Positions 54,701-62,673 of a stretch of DNA of 62,673 nt are shown here, piece after piece (within the stretch, counting starts at the first letter, position 1; each line of letters opens with the position of its first letter). The notes under the pieces were generated by a model, which saw only the letters and a list, made by a program, of their open reading frames with translations, searched no databases and was not told the origin of the DNA. The stretch lies in contig DATAEK010000196.1 of NCBI GenBank assembly GCA_036258055.1, positions 1-62,673 on the forward strand, written 5' to 3'. Source of the DNA: DATAEK01 sp036258055. GTDB taxonomy: Bacteria; Acidobacteriota; Vicinamibacteria; Vicinamibacterales; 2-12-FULL-66-21. Both the position numbers and the translations under genes were made by a program.

Positions 54701-55031
54701 CCGCGAGGTCGCGCGTCAGCAGAACGCCGTGGGTTTCGAGGAACCGGGCGGCGTGGCGGAGCAAACGAGTGGCGGCAGGACCGGTCGATGTGATCGCAGT
54801 TCCTGCACTGTAGGCCTCGAAGAGGCGTGTGTTGTCCGCCACGCCGTAGTCGACGAGCATGTTCAGAACCGGATGACGAAGCCGTGCCAGCGTCGCGCAG
54901 CGATCGGCCCACATCACCTGTTGCGACAAGGTTCCAGCGTCGATGAGCCGCACGTTGACACGCTCACCCGTGGCCAGATCGATCCAGCGCCGCTTCCACT
55001 CTATGAACCTGTCGGCGACGAGCGCACGCAT
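51762..55031 (-). CDS. sigma-54-dependent transcriptional activator with kinase-/STAND-like and TPR amino half
   Basis: 1089 residues from ATG 55031, the first ATG clear of aroC. Order: a small domain reminiscent of a degenerate protein kinase lobe (about 1-100, ARLRHPVLNMLVDYG), a P-loop-like NTPase (GSPGSGLRT near 160, lacking the Walker Lys), helical TPR-like repeats (about 330-620), a GAF-like domain (about 630-780), the AAA+ sigma-54 domain with Walker A GESGSGKE near 807 and GAFTGA near 851, and a Fis HTH at the end (AARSLGVTRQGLAKML). It should activate sigma-54 promoters in response to an intracellular signal. Targets unknown. The open frame continues over the aroC start but that part is not credible. 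Confidence 0.87.
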   Translation of the reverse strand: MRALVADRFIEWKRRWIDLATGERVNVRLIDAGTLSQQVMWADRCATLARLRHPVLNMLVDYGVADNTRLFEAYSAGTAITSTGPAATRLLRHAARFLETHGVLLTRDLAADVVRDVSVGHSSQGRPVGVVLQDRRALCHLRDALSAGAPGGVTAITVTGSPGSGLRTLRLLIAREARLQGYVPLTGASLLEIDDLAVELGDRHMLLLSNDDENPKERAAIAGFAIQLGTASARRHVLLRLAATARAETGTLPIGPLGVAAMSSAVFIDREFEPRPTEVFEAIRESGGRPGALVARLAGSSLNAGRRWLVHETVATYVATDIKQFPAIVERRGSSALTGAPDRASRLARAGRHATAVRLLLRATRVLERRGRRDDAARCAIQLGWLLRDRSRGALALDQFERARSIASDPSVAVSAAIGAGVVRTDEIRLLEAEAGLRSAASAAALLKLTDVEDRATVALARCLFWQGRFDESAALFKPAASESAAAEWYALIARVRAAMRDPARAVPAAAESLRRSQASGESREIARAARAMIVARAVVLDVDGAVAAARIGLLAAVSGHLPLAAVRIRAALLIALRQSSASSADHKRLTPGLRTALRRPLPPLLKRHLTAICADDADSENAPPIERGNVMTDLPRFLEISQTAVDDGTAAREVCDALCLRTRAAAVVIVAGTAALEVVARSGRAWNGDHVLAIRAMAAGGLAESSTEPYECAVAITYGAERIAALACRWTVGAVVDRPSAGAAVEAAALALGSNVRGMLDRCAQAPPPAACGDLLGTSTQAESLRAEIVRAARAPFSVLIEGESGSGKELVARAIHRLSGRRDRRLSAVNCAAIADDLLEAELFGHTRGAFTGAVGERPGLFEEADGGTVFLDEVGELSGRAQAKLLRVLQDGEVRRVGESLSRRVDTRVIAATNRRLEDEVEAGRFRADLRFRLDVIRILVPPLRERATDIPLLVAHFWNDVAARVGSRATLTPETVAAFTRYDWPGNVRELQNAIASLAVHAPRRGRITPALLPPHVARSGVAPDAPFEAAREEFERRFVRAALARAGGQRARAARSLGVTRQGLAKMLRRLRIDTGEALAVRRG

Positions 55032-55146
55032 ACGGGAATCGATGAGTGCAAGACGATCGCCGCGTGACAATCGCAGCGGTTTTGCGGCGATCAGTGCCTC
55101 TGCGCGCGCCGGAACGCGCAGAAACTTCGTATACAATTGCCCTCGA

Positions 55147-56349
55147 ATGGTGCGTTTTCTGACCGCCGGTGAGTCGCACGGCCGCGCGCTCGTCGTGATT
55201 CTCGAGGGCATTCCCGCGGGGCTGACGATCGACGGCGACGGCATCGCGCGCGACCTGCGGCGTCGCCAGGGCGGATACGGCCGGGGCCGGCGCATGGAAA
55301 TCGAATCCGATCGCGCCGAGATTCTCTCCGGCGTACGCGCGGGCGAAACCATCGGCGGGCCCATCGCGATGGTGATTCAGAATCGCGATTGGCCGAACTG
55401 GGAGCACACGATGCGGGTCGAGGCGGAGGCCCAGCCCGACGCGCGTGGGACACGCCGCCAGGCGGTGACCCGGCCGAGGCCCGGGCACGCTGATCTCGCC
55501 GGCCTGGCCAAATACGGCCGCTCCGATGTCCGCGACGTCCTCGAGCGCGCGAGCGCCCGCGAAACGACCGCGCGCGTCGCGGCCGGCGCGATTGCCCGTC
55601 AGTTGCTCGCGCGCGCCGGCATCACCATCACGAGTCACGTGTTCACGATCGGCGGCGCGAGTGTGCCCGATCCTGTCGGGATCTCGTACGCGCAGGCGGC
55701 CGCATTGGCAGACGATGCGCCTGTGCGATGTGTGGACGGAGAGATCGAGCGCCGGATGATCGAGGAGATCGATCATGCGCGCGCGGCGGGCGACACGCTT
55801 GGCGGCGCGTTCGAAGTCATCGCAACGGGAATGCCGATCGGGCTCGGCAGCTACACGCAGTGGGACCGCAAGCTGGACGGCCGTCTGGCTCAGGCGCTGA
55901 TGTCGATTCCTGCGATCAAGGCGGTCGGCATCGGGCTCGGGCCGGAGGCGGCGTCAAGACCCGGCTCGAAGGTGCACGACGAGATCGTCCGCGAGCCGTC
56001 TGCTCCGCGAGTCACGGGGCTCGCGCGTCCCACAAACAACGCCGGCGGTCTGGAGGGCGGTGTCACCAACGGCGAAGATCTGCGGGTCTCCGCCTGGATG
56101 AAGCCGATCTCGACGTTGATGAAACCGCTGCGATCGGTCGATTTGACGACGATGGCGGAATCGCCGGCGGCAATCGAGCGCAGCGACGTCTGCGCCGTGC
56201 CGGCGGCCGCTGTCGTTGGCGAAGCGATGGTTGCGCTCGTGCTCGCCGACGCGCTCGTCGAGCGCTACGGTGGCGACGCCATGGCCGACCTGGAACGGGC
56301 GATGGCCGCGTCCGCCGACGCGGTGCGCCACCGCTTCCAGACGCGATGA
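55147..56349 (+). CDS. aroC: chorismate synthase
   Basis: Last step to chorismate, using reduced FMN. 400 residues; signature GESHGRA at 8-14, RPGHADLAG and a carboxy-terminal RSDVCAVPAA. The ATG at 55147 is 9 to 11 bases past a TATACAAT-like -10. It heads a nine-gene operon; other shikimate genes are in the trp cluster 11 kb away. Confidence 0.97.
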   Translation: MVRFLTAGESHGRALVVILEGIPAGLTIDGDGIARDLRRRQGGYGRGRRMEIESDRAEILSGVRAGETIGGPIAMVIQNRDWPNWEHTMRVEAEAQPDARGTRRQAVTRPRPGHADLAGLAKYGRSDVRDVLERASARETTARVAAGAIARQLLARAGITITSHVFTIGGASVPDPVGISYAQAAALADDAPVRCVDGEIERRMIEEIDHARAAGDTLGGAFEVIATGMPIGLGSYTQWDRKLDGRLAQALMSIPAIKAVGIGLGPEAASRPGSKVHDEIVREPSAPRVTGLARPTNNAGGLEGGVTNGEDLRVSAWMKPISTLMKPLRSVDLTTMAESPAAIERSDVCAVPAAAVVGEAMVALVLADALVERYGGDAMADLERAMAASADAVRHRFQTR

Positions 56350-56855
56350 TCCGGCCGATCCTGCGCTACGGGGACAAAGCCCTTCACACGCCGGCCGTCG
56401 AGGTCACCTCGTTCGATGGCTCCCTCCATGCGCTGCTGAACGACATGATCGACACGATGTATGCCGCGCCCGGCATCGGCCTGGCGGCGACACAGATCGG
56501 CGTGCCTCTGCGCGCGTTGGTTGTGGATATCAGTGCCGGGCGCGAGGCGAAGAGCCTCATCGAAGTGATCAATCCGGTGTTCGCGTCCCGCGAGGGTATG
56601 CAGCTCGAAGAGGAAGGGTGCCTCAGCGTGCCTGGATTCAACGCGACCGTCGTGCGCCCGGCGAAGGCGGTCCTGACAGGGCTGGACCGGGAGGGGAATC
56701 CCGTCTCGTTCGAGGCGACGACCCTGCTCGCGCGTGCGTTTCAGCACGAGGTGGATCACCTCGACGGCCTGGTCTTCGTGGACCGGCTGCGCGGCATCAA
56801 GCGCGACCTCATCGTCCGCAAGATTCACAAGATGAAGCGCGCGGGGAAATGGTAA
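56346..56855 (+). CDS. def: peptide deformylase
   Basis: Removes the formyl group from nascent proteins. 169 residues; motif 1 GIGLAATQ (43-50), motif 2 EGCLS with metal ligand Cys92, motif 3 HEVDH (His134, His138). Overlaps aroC by 4 bases as ATGA and fmt by 7. def-fmt-rsmB is a widespread gene order. Confidence 0.97.
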   Translation: MIRPILRYGDKALHTPAVEVTSFDGSLHALLNDMIDTMYAAPGIGLAATQIGVPLRALVVDISAGREAKSLIEVINPVFASREGMQLEEEGCLSVPGFNATVVRPAKAVLTGLDREGNPVSFEATTLLARAFQHEVDHLDGLVFVDRLRGIKRDLIVRKIHKMKRAGKW

Positions 56856-57805
56856 CCGCCCGGCCGCTGCGCATCGCGTACTTCGGCACTCCTGACTTCG
56901 CGGTTCCTTCACTCCAACGCCTCCTGGCCTCACGGCACTCCGTGGTGACCCTCGTGTCGCAGCCGGATCGGCCCAAAGGGCGCGGGCATCACCTTGCGCC
57001 AACGCCCACGAAGACCGTCGCGATGACCGCGGGTGTCGACGTACGACAACCCGATCGAATACGCGATGAGGCGTTCCTGAGCGGTCTGTCCAGCCTCGAC
57101 CTGGACCTCGGCGTCGTCGCGGCCTACGGAAAGATCCTCCCGGAAGCGCTGCTGCAGATTCCGCGATTGGGTCTCATCAACGTGCACGCGTCGGTGTTGC
57201 CGCGCTGGCGCGGCGCGGCGCCCGTTCATCGAGCGGTGATCGCAGGAGACACCGAGACCGGCGTCACCATCATGCGCATCGTGCAAGCCCTCGACGCCGG
57301 CGCGATGTTCCTCACCCGACCGCGGCCGCTCGGTCCCGATGAGACCAGCCCTGAGGTCGAGCGCGGTCTGGCTGAAATGGGAGCCGAAGCGCTCATCGAG
57401 GTCGTCGAGCAGCTGGCGGCGGGGACAGCGGTCGAGACGCCGCAGGACGAATCTCTCGTGACCTACGCTCCGAAAATCACGAAGACTGAAGGCGCCATCG
57501 ACTGGACGCTTGGAGCCGCGGTTATTCACAACCTCGTGCGCGGGCTGCAGCCCTGGCCGCTGGTCTCGGGACGGCTGCACGGCAGGCGTGTGCTGATCCA
57601 CCGGACCACGGTGTCCGGCGAGCAGACCTCCGCACGGGCCGGCGTGGTCGCGCGCGCTCACGGGGACTGCCTCGAGATCGCGGGCGGGGACGGACGGCTC
57701 GTGCGCATCCTCGACATTCAGCCCGAAGGCCGGCGGGTGATGACCGCGCGTGAATTCCTGAGCGGCCATCCCGTGGAGGCCGGGGCGCGCATCGAGCCGG
57801 CATGA
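56849..57805 (+). CDS. fmt: methionyl-tRNA formyltransferase
   Basis: Formylates initiator Met-tRNA. 318 residues; catalytic Asn111, His113 and Asp149 correspond to 106, 108 and 144 in E. coli. NVHASVLPRWRGAAP is intact except Ala in place of the usual Ser. The ATG at 56849 lies within the last codons of def. Confidence 0.97.
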   Translation: MVTARPLRIAYFGTPDFAVPSLQRLLASRHSVVTLVSQPDRPKGRGHHLAPTPTKTVAMTAGVDVRQPDRIRDEAFLSGLSSLDLDLGVVAAYGKILPEALLQIPRLGLINVHASVLPRWRGAAPVHRAVIAGDTETGVTIMRIVQALDAGAMFLTRPRPLGPDETSPEVERGLAEMGAEALIEVVEQLAAGTAVETPQDESLVTYAPKITKTEGAIDWTLGAAVIHNLVRGLQPWPLVSGRLHGRRVLIHRTTVSGEQTSARAGVVARAHGDCLEIAGGDGRLVRILDIQPEGRRVMTAREFLSGHPVEAGARIEPA

Positions 57806-59166
57806 TCGCGCCGGCCCGACTCGCGGCGTACGAGGTCCTGCGCGCCGTGAACGACGGACGCGCCGATCTCCCGCATGCGCTGGCCCAGGCTCGAACAGGA
57901 CTGGGCGACGAGCGCGATCGCGCCCTGGCCGGAGAGATTGCGACCGGAACCCTCCGTTGGCAGATCGCTTTCGACCGCATCATCCGTGAGATCGCAGGAA
58001 GGCCGACCGGGCGTCTGGATCCGGAGATCCTGGACATCCTGCGGCTCTCCATCTTCCAGCTGCTGCATCTCGATCGCGTGCCCGCCTCGGCTGCCGTGAA
58101 CGACGCGGTCAGTCTCGCGGGTCGCGTGGGCAAGCGCAGCGCCGCTCCGCTGGTGAACGCGGTCCTCCGGAGAATCAGCCGGCAACGAGGCAGGCTTCCA
58201 CTGCCACAGATGCCAGGCGATCCAACCGACCGCGAGGCGGCACTCGAGTATTTGTCGGTCGCGCTGTCGCATCCGCGCTGGCTCGCGGCGCGCTGGCTGG
58301 GCCGGCACGGTTTCGAGGCCGCTGAACGATGGGCGCAGTTCAACAACACGCCGGCGGCGCTGACGTTGAGGGTCAATTCACTGAGGGCGACGAGGGACGG
58401 GGTCCGCGCGGCACTCGAGCGCGAAGGTGTAGCGGCCGTACCGACGCGGTTCGCGCCGGATGGCCTCGTGGTCATGTCGGGCAACCCTCTGACCTCACCG
58501 ATGGCTCAGGAGGGACTGTTCTTCGTGCAGGACGAGGCATCGCAGCTCGTCGCACTCGTCGCGGGGGCAAAACCCGGTGACGTCGTGCTCGATGCCTGCG
58601 CCTCGCCGGGTGGCAAGACCATCGCCATGGCGGCATCGATGGGCGATCGCGGTCTCATTGCCGCCACCGATGTCCGAGGTGCGCGTGTCGATCTGCTTGC
58701 GCGAACCGTTCGCGCGTCGGGCGCCACGTGCGTGCGGATCATGCGCGCAAACGCCGAACAGGCACTTCCCTTCCGGCCGGTTTTCACGCGCGCGCTCCTC
58801 GACGCGCCGTGCTCCGGGCTGGGGACGCTCCGGCGCGATCCGGACCTCAAGTGGCGGCGTCAGGAGGAAGACCTGGAGTCCCTCGCGGACACGCAGCTCC
58901 GGATGCTCAGCCGCGCCGCGGATGTGCTGGCCGACGGCGGACGGCTCGTTTACTCGACGTGTTCGAGTGAGCCAGAAGAAAACGAGCACGTGATCCAGCG
59001 GTTTCTGGATCTGCGCCCTGGTTTTCAACGCACGGCGCCCGATGGGCTGCCGACAGACGTCGCTCCCCTCCTCGACGAGTCAGGCGCGCTGCACACGCTG
59101 CCCTTTCGCGACGGCCTCGAAGCGTTCTTCGCGGCGGTCTTGGTGAAATCCTCCGCTTCGCGGTAA
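57802..59166 (+). CDS. rsmB: 16S rRNA (cytosine(967)-C5)-methyltransferase
   Basis: 454 residues: NusB-like RNA-binding domain (1-150), then the Fmu/Sun methyltransferase with SAM loop DACASPGGKT, and the two catalytic-type cysteines in DAPCSGLG (near 337) and YSTCSSEPEEN (near 387). Overlaps fmt by 4 bases. The order def-fmt-rsmB links start of translation with rRNA maturation. Confidence 0.95.
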   Translation: MIAPARLAAYEVLRAVNDGRADLPHALAQARTGLGDERDRALAGEIATGTLRWQIAFDRIIREIAGRPTGRLDPEILDILRLSIFQLLHLDRVPASAAVNDAVSLAGRVGKRSAAPLVNAVLRRISRQRGRLPLPQMPGDPTDREAALEYLSVALSHPRWLAARWLGRHGFEAAERWAQFNNTPAALTLRVNSLRATRDGVRAALEREGVAAVPTRFAPDGLVVMSGNPLTSPMAQEGLFFVQDEASQLVALVAGAKPGDVVLDACASPGGKTIAMAASMGDRGLIAATDVRGARVDLLARTVRASGATCVRIMRANAEQALPFRPVFTRALLDAPCSGLGTLRRDPDLKWRRQEEDLESLADTQLRMLSRAADVLADGGRLVYSTCSSEPEENEHVIQRFLDLRPGFQRTAPDGLPTDVAPLLDESGALHTLPFRDGLEAFFAAVLVKSSASR

Positions 59167-59169
59167 ACT
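59140..59169 (+). promoter_or_regulatory. possible internal promoter before the PASTA gene
   Basis: TTGGTG (59140-59145), 18 bases, TAAACT (59164-59169), within the last codons of rsmB and 9 bases before ATG 59179. It would let the last five genes be expressed apart from aroC. Confidence 0.4.
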
Positions 59170-59178
59170 TTTTGGTTC

Positions 59179-59901
59179 ATGGCACTTAGGAGGCGCATGT
59201 GGGGCGCCGGGAAGCTGTTCCTGCTGGCCGGGGCGCTGCTCCTGACCTACGTGCTGTTTGCCGCAGCGTCCATGCGCATCGCGCTGCGAACGCGTGAGGT
59301 GGCCGTGCCGACGCTCGCGGGCAAGACCGTCAACGAGGCCAGCGCCGTGCTCCTCGCAGCCGGGCTCAACCTGAAGGTCGAGGAAGCGCGCCGATTCGAT
59401 GCGAAGGTTCCGGCCGGTCAGGTGCTGTCGCAGGAACCGCAGCCAGGCGCCCGCACGCGCCGGGAGCGAAGCGTGAAAGTCTGGGTCAGCGCCGGACCCC
59501 GATCGAACGTCGTGCCGCTGCTGACCGGCGAGTCCGAGCGGACGGCGCAATTGCGGGTTCAACAGGAAGGTTTCGAACTGGCAGGCATGTCGGAAATCCG
59601 CTCGGCGGACTACCCCGTCGACGCCGTCGTGGCGCAGACACCGGCGGCGAAAACCGCGGGCGGACGGGTGTCGCTGCTGGTGAATCGTCCGCAGCGCGGC
59701 GCGACCTACGTGATGCCGGATCTGATCGGCGTCAACGGCGATCGTGCTGCCGACCTGCTCCGGGCACGCGGCTTCCGCGTCGCCGTCGTCGGCGATCACC
59801 CGTATCCGGGTGTTCCCGCGGGCGTCGTGCTCAGGCAGAACCCGCAGGCGGGCTTTCAGATTGCGCCGGGAGAGCCGATCTCGATCGAGGTCAGCCGGTG
59901 A
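59179..59901 (+). CDS. membrane-anchored PASTA-domain protein
   Basis: 240 residues: short cytoplasmic start, one membrane helix (about 10-33, LFLLAGALLLTYVLFAAASM), then three PASTA domains (about 40-105, 107-172, 173-240) with VPTLAGKTVNEASAVLLAAG, NVVPLLTGESERTAQ and VMPDLIGVNGDRAADLL. PASTA domains bind peptidoglycan fragments in Ser/Thr kinases and PBPs, but here there is no kinase or PBP domain. The rpe start overlaps its stop as GTGA. Confidence 0.88.
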   Translation: MALRRRMWGAGKLFLLAGALLLTYVLFAAASMRIALRTREVAVPTLAGKTVNEASAVLLAAGLNLKVEEARRFDAKVPAGQVLSQEPQPGARTRRERSVKVWVSAGPRSNVVPLLTGESERTAQLRVQQEGFELAGMSEIRSADYPVDAVVAQTPAAKTAGGRVSLLVNRPQRGATYVMPDLIGVNGDRAADLLRARGFRVAVVGDHPYPGVPAGVVLRQNPQAGFQIAPGEPISIEVSR

Positions 59902-60578
59902 GCGACGTGAACGTGCGGATCGCTCCATCCATTCTGGCCTCCGATTTCGCGCGGCTGGGCGAAGAGATACAGACGGCCGAACGCGGCGGCGCCGATCTGA
60001 TTCACGTCGACGTGATGGACGGTCACTTCGTCCCCAACCTCACCATGGGCCCGCCCCTGGTGCGATCGATCAAGAAGATCACTCGCCTGCCCCTCGATGT
60101 CCACTTGATGATCGAGAACCCGGATCTCTACATCCCGGCGTTCGTCGAGGCCGGCGCGGCGTGGATTTCGGTACACGTCGAAGTGCTGCCGCATCTGCAC
60201 CGCACCATCCACTTCATTCAGAGCTTTGGGGCCCGTGCCGGCGCTGCCATCAACCCTGCCACTCCGGTGTCGGCGCTCGAGGAGATCGCGCCGGATCTCG
60301 ACCATGTGCTGGTCATGTCGGTGAACCCGGGATTCGGGGGCCAGACTTTCATCCCGCGAACCGAGTCTAAGATCAGGGCGGTCCGCGGCCTGTTGGATCG
60401 CGTGGGCAATCGTGCGCCTATCGAGGTGGATGGCGGCATCGACGCATCGAATGCCGCCCGGGTCGTCGCAGCCGGCGCAGGGGTACTCATCGCCGGCAGC
60501 GCGATCTTCGGCTCGGGAGATGCCGCGCGGGCCACGCGCGAGCTGCGCGCGGCCGCCCAGGGTGCCGTCGCGCTGTGA
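59898..60578 (+). CDS. rpe: ribulose-phosphate 3-epimerase
   Basis: Interconverts ribulose- and xylulose-5-phosphate in the pentose phosphate pathway. 226 residues, GTG start; IAPSILASDFARLGEE, HVDVMDGHFVPN, HLMIENP and VMSVNPGFGGQ carry the metal-binding Asp and His. Coupled to both neighbours by 4-base overlaps. Confidence 0.96.
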   Translation: MSDVNVRIAPSILASDFARLGEEIQTAERGGADLIHVDVMDGHFVPNLTMGPPLVRSIKKITRLPLDVHLMIENPDLYIPAFVEAGAAWISVHVEVLPHLHRTIHFIQSFGARAGAAINPATPVSALEEIAPDLDHVLVMSVNPGFGGQTFIPRTESKIRAVRGLLDRVGNRAPIEVDGGIDASNAARVVAAGAGVLIAGSAIFGSGDAARATRELRAAAQGAVAL

Positions 60579-60979
60579 CCACGGTGCCCTCGTCGCGTTC
60601 GATCCTCCGCGTCCGGTATGCCGAAACCGACAAAATGGGGGTCGTCTACTACGCGAACTACTTCGTGTGGTTCGAGGTCGCGCGCGCCGATCTGCTCCGA
60701 TCGCTCGGGTGGAGCTACCGCGAGATGGAGCACGCGGGTGTGTCGTTGCCGGTGATCGCCGCGCATTGCGAGTATCACCGGCCGGCGCGCTACGACGACG
60801 AGCTCGAAGTGAGGACGGAAGGACGAGTGCTGTCGCCCGTGAGAATGGAGTTCAAGTACGAAGTCTGGAGACCGGCCGACGACGTGCTGGCGGCGTCGGG
60901 GCACACGGTGCACGCCGCGCTCGACACGAGCGGACGTCCGTGCCGGCTGCCGGCGCGCGTGCGTGAGGTGTTCGCGTGA
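60575..60979 (+). CDS. YbgC-like acyl-CoA thioesterase (hotdog fold)
   Basis: 134 residues, GTG start; YAETDKMGVVYYANYFVW carries the catalytic Asp19 of the 4-hydroxybenzoyl-CoA thioesterase/YbgC family. Relatives cleave acyl-CoA, and ybgC often accompanies tol-pal envelope genes. Overlaps rpe and the epimerase by 4 bases each. Confidence 0.9.
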   Translation: MTTVPSSRSILRVRYAETDKMGVVYYANYFVWFEVARADLLRSLGWSYREMEHAGVSLPVIAAHCEYHRPARYDDELEVRTEGRVLSPVRMEFKYEVWRPADDVLAASGHTVHAALDTSGRPCRLPARVREVFA

Positions 60980-61923
60980 GAGCGCTCGTCACCGGTGCCG
61001 CTGGCTTCATCGGATCGCATCTCGTTGAAGCGCTCCTCGATCGCGGCGCCGAGGTCACCGGAGTCGACTGCTTTACCGACTACTACCCTCGCGCGATCAA
61101 GCTTGCCAACCTGGAAGTGAACGCGGGCCGGCCAGGGTTCCACTTCATCAACGCCTCCGTCCAGCACGCGGATCTGCCGGCGTTGCTCGAGGGCAAGACG
61201 CACGTCTTCCATCTCGCCGCACAGGCGGGCGTGCGCAAGAGTTGGGGCCGTGATTTCTCGACCTACACGATCAACAACGTCGATGCGTCGCAGCGGTTGC
61301 TCGAAGCCTGCGTCGGCCGTCCGCTGCACCGCATCGTCTATGCGTCGAGCTCGTCGGTCTACGGCGACAACGCGTCGATTCCGATGCGCGAGGACGCGCT
61401 TCCGCAGCCGGTCTCGCCGTACGGCGTGACGAAGCTGGCGGCCGAGCAACTGGGGTATCTGTACTGGGTCAATCACCAGGTTCCCGTGACGTCGATGCGC
61501 TACTTCACGGTCTACGGGCCGCGTCAGCGTCCGGACATGGCGTTTCACCGGTTCATCAAGGCGGCGCTCGACGATCGGCCGATCACGCTCTACGGCGATG
61601 GCGAGCAGACGCGCGACTTCACGTTCGTGACCGACGCCGTGGCCGCGACGCTGAGCGCGGCGGAACGCGGCGTCCCGGGACGTGCGTACAACATCGGTGG
61701 CGGCTCGCGGGTCTCGGTCAACCAGGTGCTGGAGCTGATTGAAACGATCGCCGGCAAGCGGCTGTCCGTCGTACGCGAGGCGCAGCAGAAGGGCGACATG
61801 CGCGACACCTATGCCGACACGTCGCTGGCAAAAGCCGATCTGGCGTTTGCGCCGCGTGTGACGCTCAAAGAGGGGCTCGAAGCGGAGTATCGATGGCTTG
61901 CGACCACACCGGCGCTGCGATAG
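60976..61923 (+). CDS. NAD-dependent sugar epimerase/dehydratase (extended SDR)
   Basis: 315 residues, GTG start; NAD loop GAAGFIG (7-13), catalytic Ser in YASSSSVYGD (124-127) and Tyr149-x3-Lys153. Like UDP-glucose/glucuronate 4-epimerases: the FTDYY segment and RYFTVYGPRQRPDMA favour a UDP-glucuronate 4-epimerase. It probably provides a sugar nucleotide for envelope polysaccharide. Confidence 0.88.
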   Translation: MRALVTGAAGFIGSHLVEALLDRGAEVTGVDCFTDYYPRAIKLANLEVNAGRPGFHFINASVQHADLPALLEGKTHVFHLAAQAGVRKSWGRDFSTYTINNVDASQRLLEACVGRPLHRIVYASSSSVYGDNASIPMREDALPQPVSPYGVTKLAAEQLGYLYWVNHQVPVTSMRYFTVYGPRQRPDMAFHRFIKAALDDRPITLYGDGEQTRDFTFVTDAVAATLSAAERGVPGRAYNIGGGSRVSVNQVLELIETIAGKRLSVVREAQQKGDMRDTYADTSLAKADLAFAPRVTLKEGLEAEYRWLATTPALR

Positions 61924-61940
61924 GCGCACGTTCACGCGGA

Positions 61941-62673
61941 ATGATCGGCATCTCACCAATCAGACGAATCGGGAAGCGGTTGGCGCTGGTCGCGGTTGTC
62001 GCCGGCATCGCCGCCATGAGCGCGCTCGCTGCCGGCTGCTCGAGCGGACCGAAGAGCCCGCCGACCGGCACTCCCGAACCCGACAAGTTCCTGTTCGAGC
62101 GCGGCACTGAATCGCTGAACGCCAAGAAGTGGCTGACGGCGCGCGAGTATTTCCGCCAGCTGGTGGACAGCTATCCGCAGAGCCGCTATCGCGCCGACGC
62201 GAAGCTTGGCGTCGGCGACACCTACCTCGGGGAACGCAGTTCCGAATCGTTCGTGCTCGCGGCCAACGAGTTCCGCGAGTTCCTGAGCTTCTACCCGACG
62301 CACGATCGCGCCCACTACGCGCAGTACAAGCTCGGGATGACCTATTTCTACCAGATGCACGCGCCCGAGCGGGATCAGAGCGAGACCAAGGACGCGATCA
62401 AAGAGCTCACCACGTTCGTCGAGCGCTACCCGACGAGCAATCTCATCGATGAGGGAAAGCAGCATCTTCGCGAGGCCCGCGATCGTCTGAGCGATTCGGA
62501 ATATCGCGTCGGCTACTTCTACTTCCGTACGCAGAAGTGGTGGCCGGGCGCGATCGAGCGTTTCAGCGGGATCATCCAGAGCGACCCCGGTTACACCCGG
62601 CGGGACGCCGTTTATTACTATCTGGGGGAGTCGCTGCTCAAGGTCAATCGGCCCGCCGAGGCGCTTCCCTACT
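61941..62673 (+). CDS. bamD: outer membrane assembly lipoprotein BamD, 3' end outside the window
   Basis: 244 residues visible, open at the window edge. Signal peptide with lipobox ALAAGC (Cys33), then TPR-like helices: FERGTESLNAKKWLTAREYF, YPQSRYRADAKLGVGDTYLG, EFREFLSFYPTHDRAHYAQY, the YfiO/BamD pattern. BamD recruits BAM substrates. Last visible gene of the aroC operon, 17 bases after the epimerase gene. Confidence 0.88.
   Translation, partial: MIGISPIRRIGKRLALVAVVAGIAAMSALAAGCSSGPKSPPTGTPEPDKFLFERGTESLNAKKWLTAREYFRQLVDSYPQSRYRADAKLGVGDTYLGERSSESFVLAANEFREFLSFYPTHDRAHYAQYKLGMTYFYQMHAPERDQSETKDAIKELTTFVERYPTSNLIDEGKQHLREARDRLSDSEYRVGYFYFRTQKWWPGAIERFSGIIQSDPGYTRRDAVYYYLGESLLKVNRPAEALPY

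Noticed and set aside
55032..55364. Amino-terminal extension of the sigma-54 regulator across the aroC start
   Set aside because: It would run over the aroC start on the other strand and reads as Arg/Pro/Ser-rich shadow.

Overview
Organism. The window is high-GC, densely coding bacterial chromosome with no transposase, phage, plasmid or CRISPR signature. Gene content (LexA, sigma-54 activator, several ECF sigma/anti-sigma operons, Omp85-type outer membrane protein, BamD lipoprotein, AmiC-like amidase with AMIN domain) indicates a diderm. The mix of families, the type I AroD-AroE fusion at the head of a trp operon and the intergenic repeats would fit Acidobacteriota, perhaps a Vicinamibacteria-like lineage. 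That placement is inference; no rRNA is present to confirm it.

Layout. 1-5.9 kb: rho with a near-consensus promoter and about 150 nt of leader, a CoA-binding protein divergent from the radical-SAM enzyme AmrS, then glcD, a 40-residue small ORF and a DsbA-like gene in one tight operon. 6-13.1 kb (minus strand): aminotransferase-coaD-rsmD-recG and an ECF sigma/anti-sigma operon. 13.2-24.6 kb (plus strand): lexA, a DUF3467 gene, a second ECF operon, nth with a repeat-built tail, a minimal zincin, rsmA, RNase J, ftsK and amiC. 24.6-33.5 kb (mostly minus): pepA, an Omp85/JAMM operon, thiolase and acetoacetyl-CoA synthetase. 33.5-44.3 kb (minus): a large aromatic amino-acid cluster, aroDE-trpE-G-D-C-F-B-A-aroQ-aroF and then tyrA, preceded by a complete ribosome-mediated attenuator with a leader peptide carrying Tyr-Trp-Trp-Trp-Tyr. 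44.4-51.6 kb: an S55 (SpoIVB-like) peptidase, a beta-propeller protein, a third sigma/anti-sigma operon with a recognisable ECF promoter, and a TPR protein. 51.8-55.0 kb: a 1089-residue sigma-54 activator with an unusual amino-terminal half. 55.1-62.7 kb (plus): a nine-gene coupled operon aroC-def-fmt-rsmB-PASTA-rpe-thioesterase-epimerase-bamD, the last gene cut by the window end.

How it works together. The two strands carry the two halves of chorismate metabolism: aroC (chorismate synthesis) heads the translation-maturation/envelope operon, while DAHP synthase, AroDE, chorismate mutase, prephenate dehydrogenase and all trp genes sit in the attenuated cluster. Most operons use 4-base ATGA/GTGA stop-start overlaps, implying translational coupling. 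Many first genes have a -10-like hexamer 6 to 8 bases before the start codon, implying leaderless mRNAs.

The least ordinary signals are the trp attenuator, the leaderless-promoter pattern, the covarying GAA-loop hairpin repeat that extends Nth, an inverted repeat (candidate LexA operator) shared by the divergent lexA and ECF sigma promoters, and several repeat families confined to intergenic DNA.
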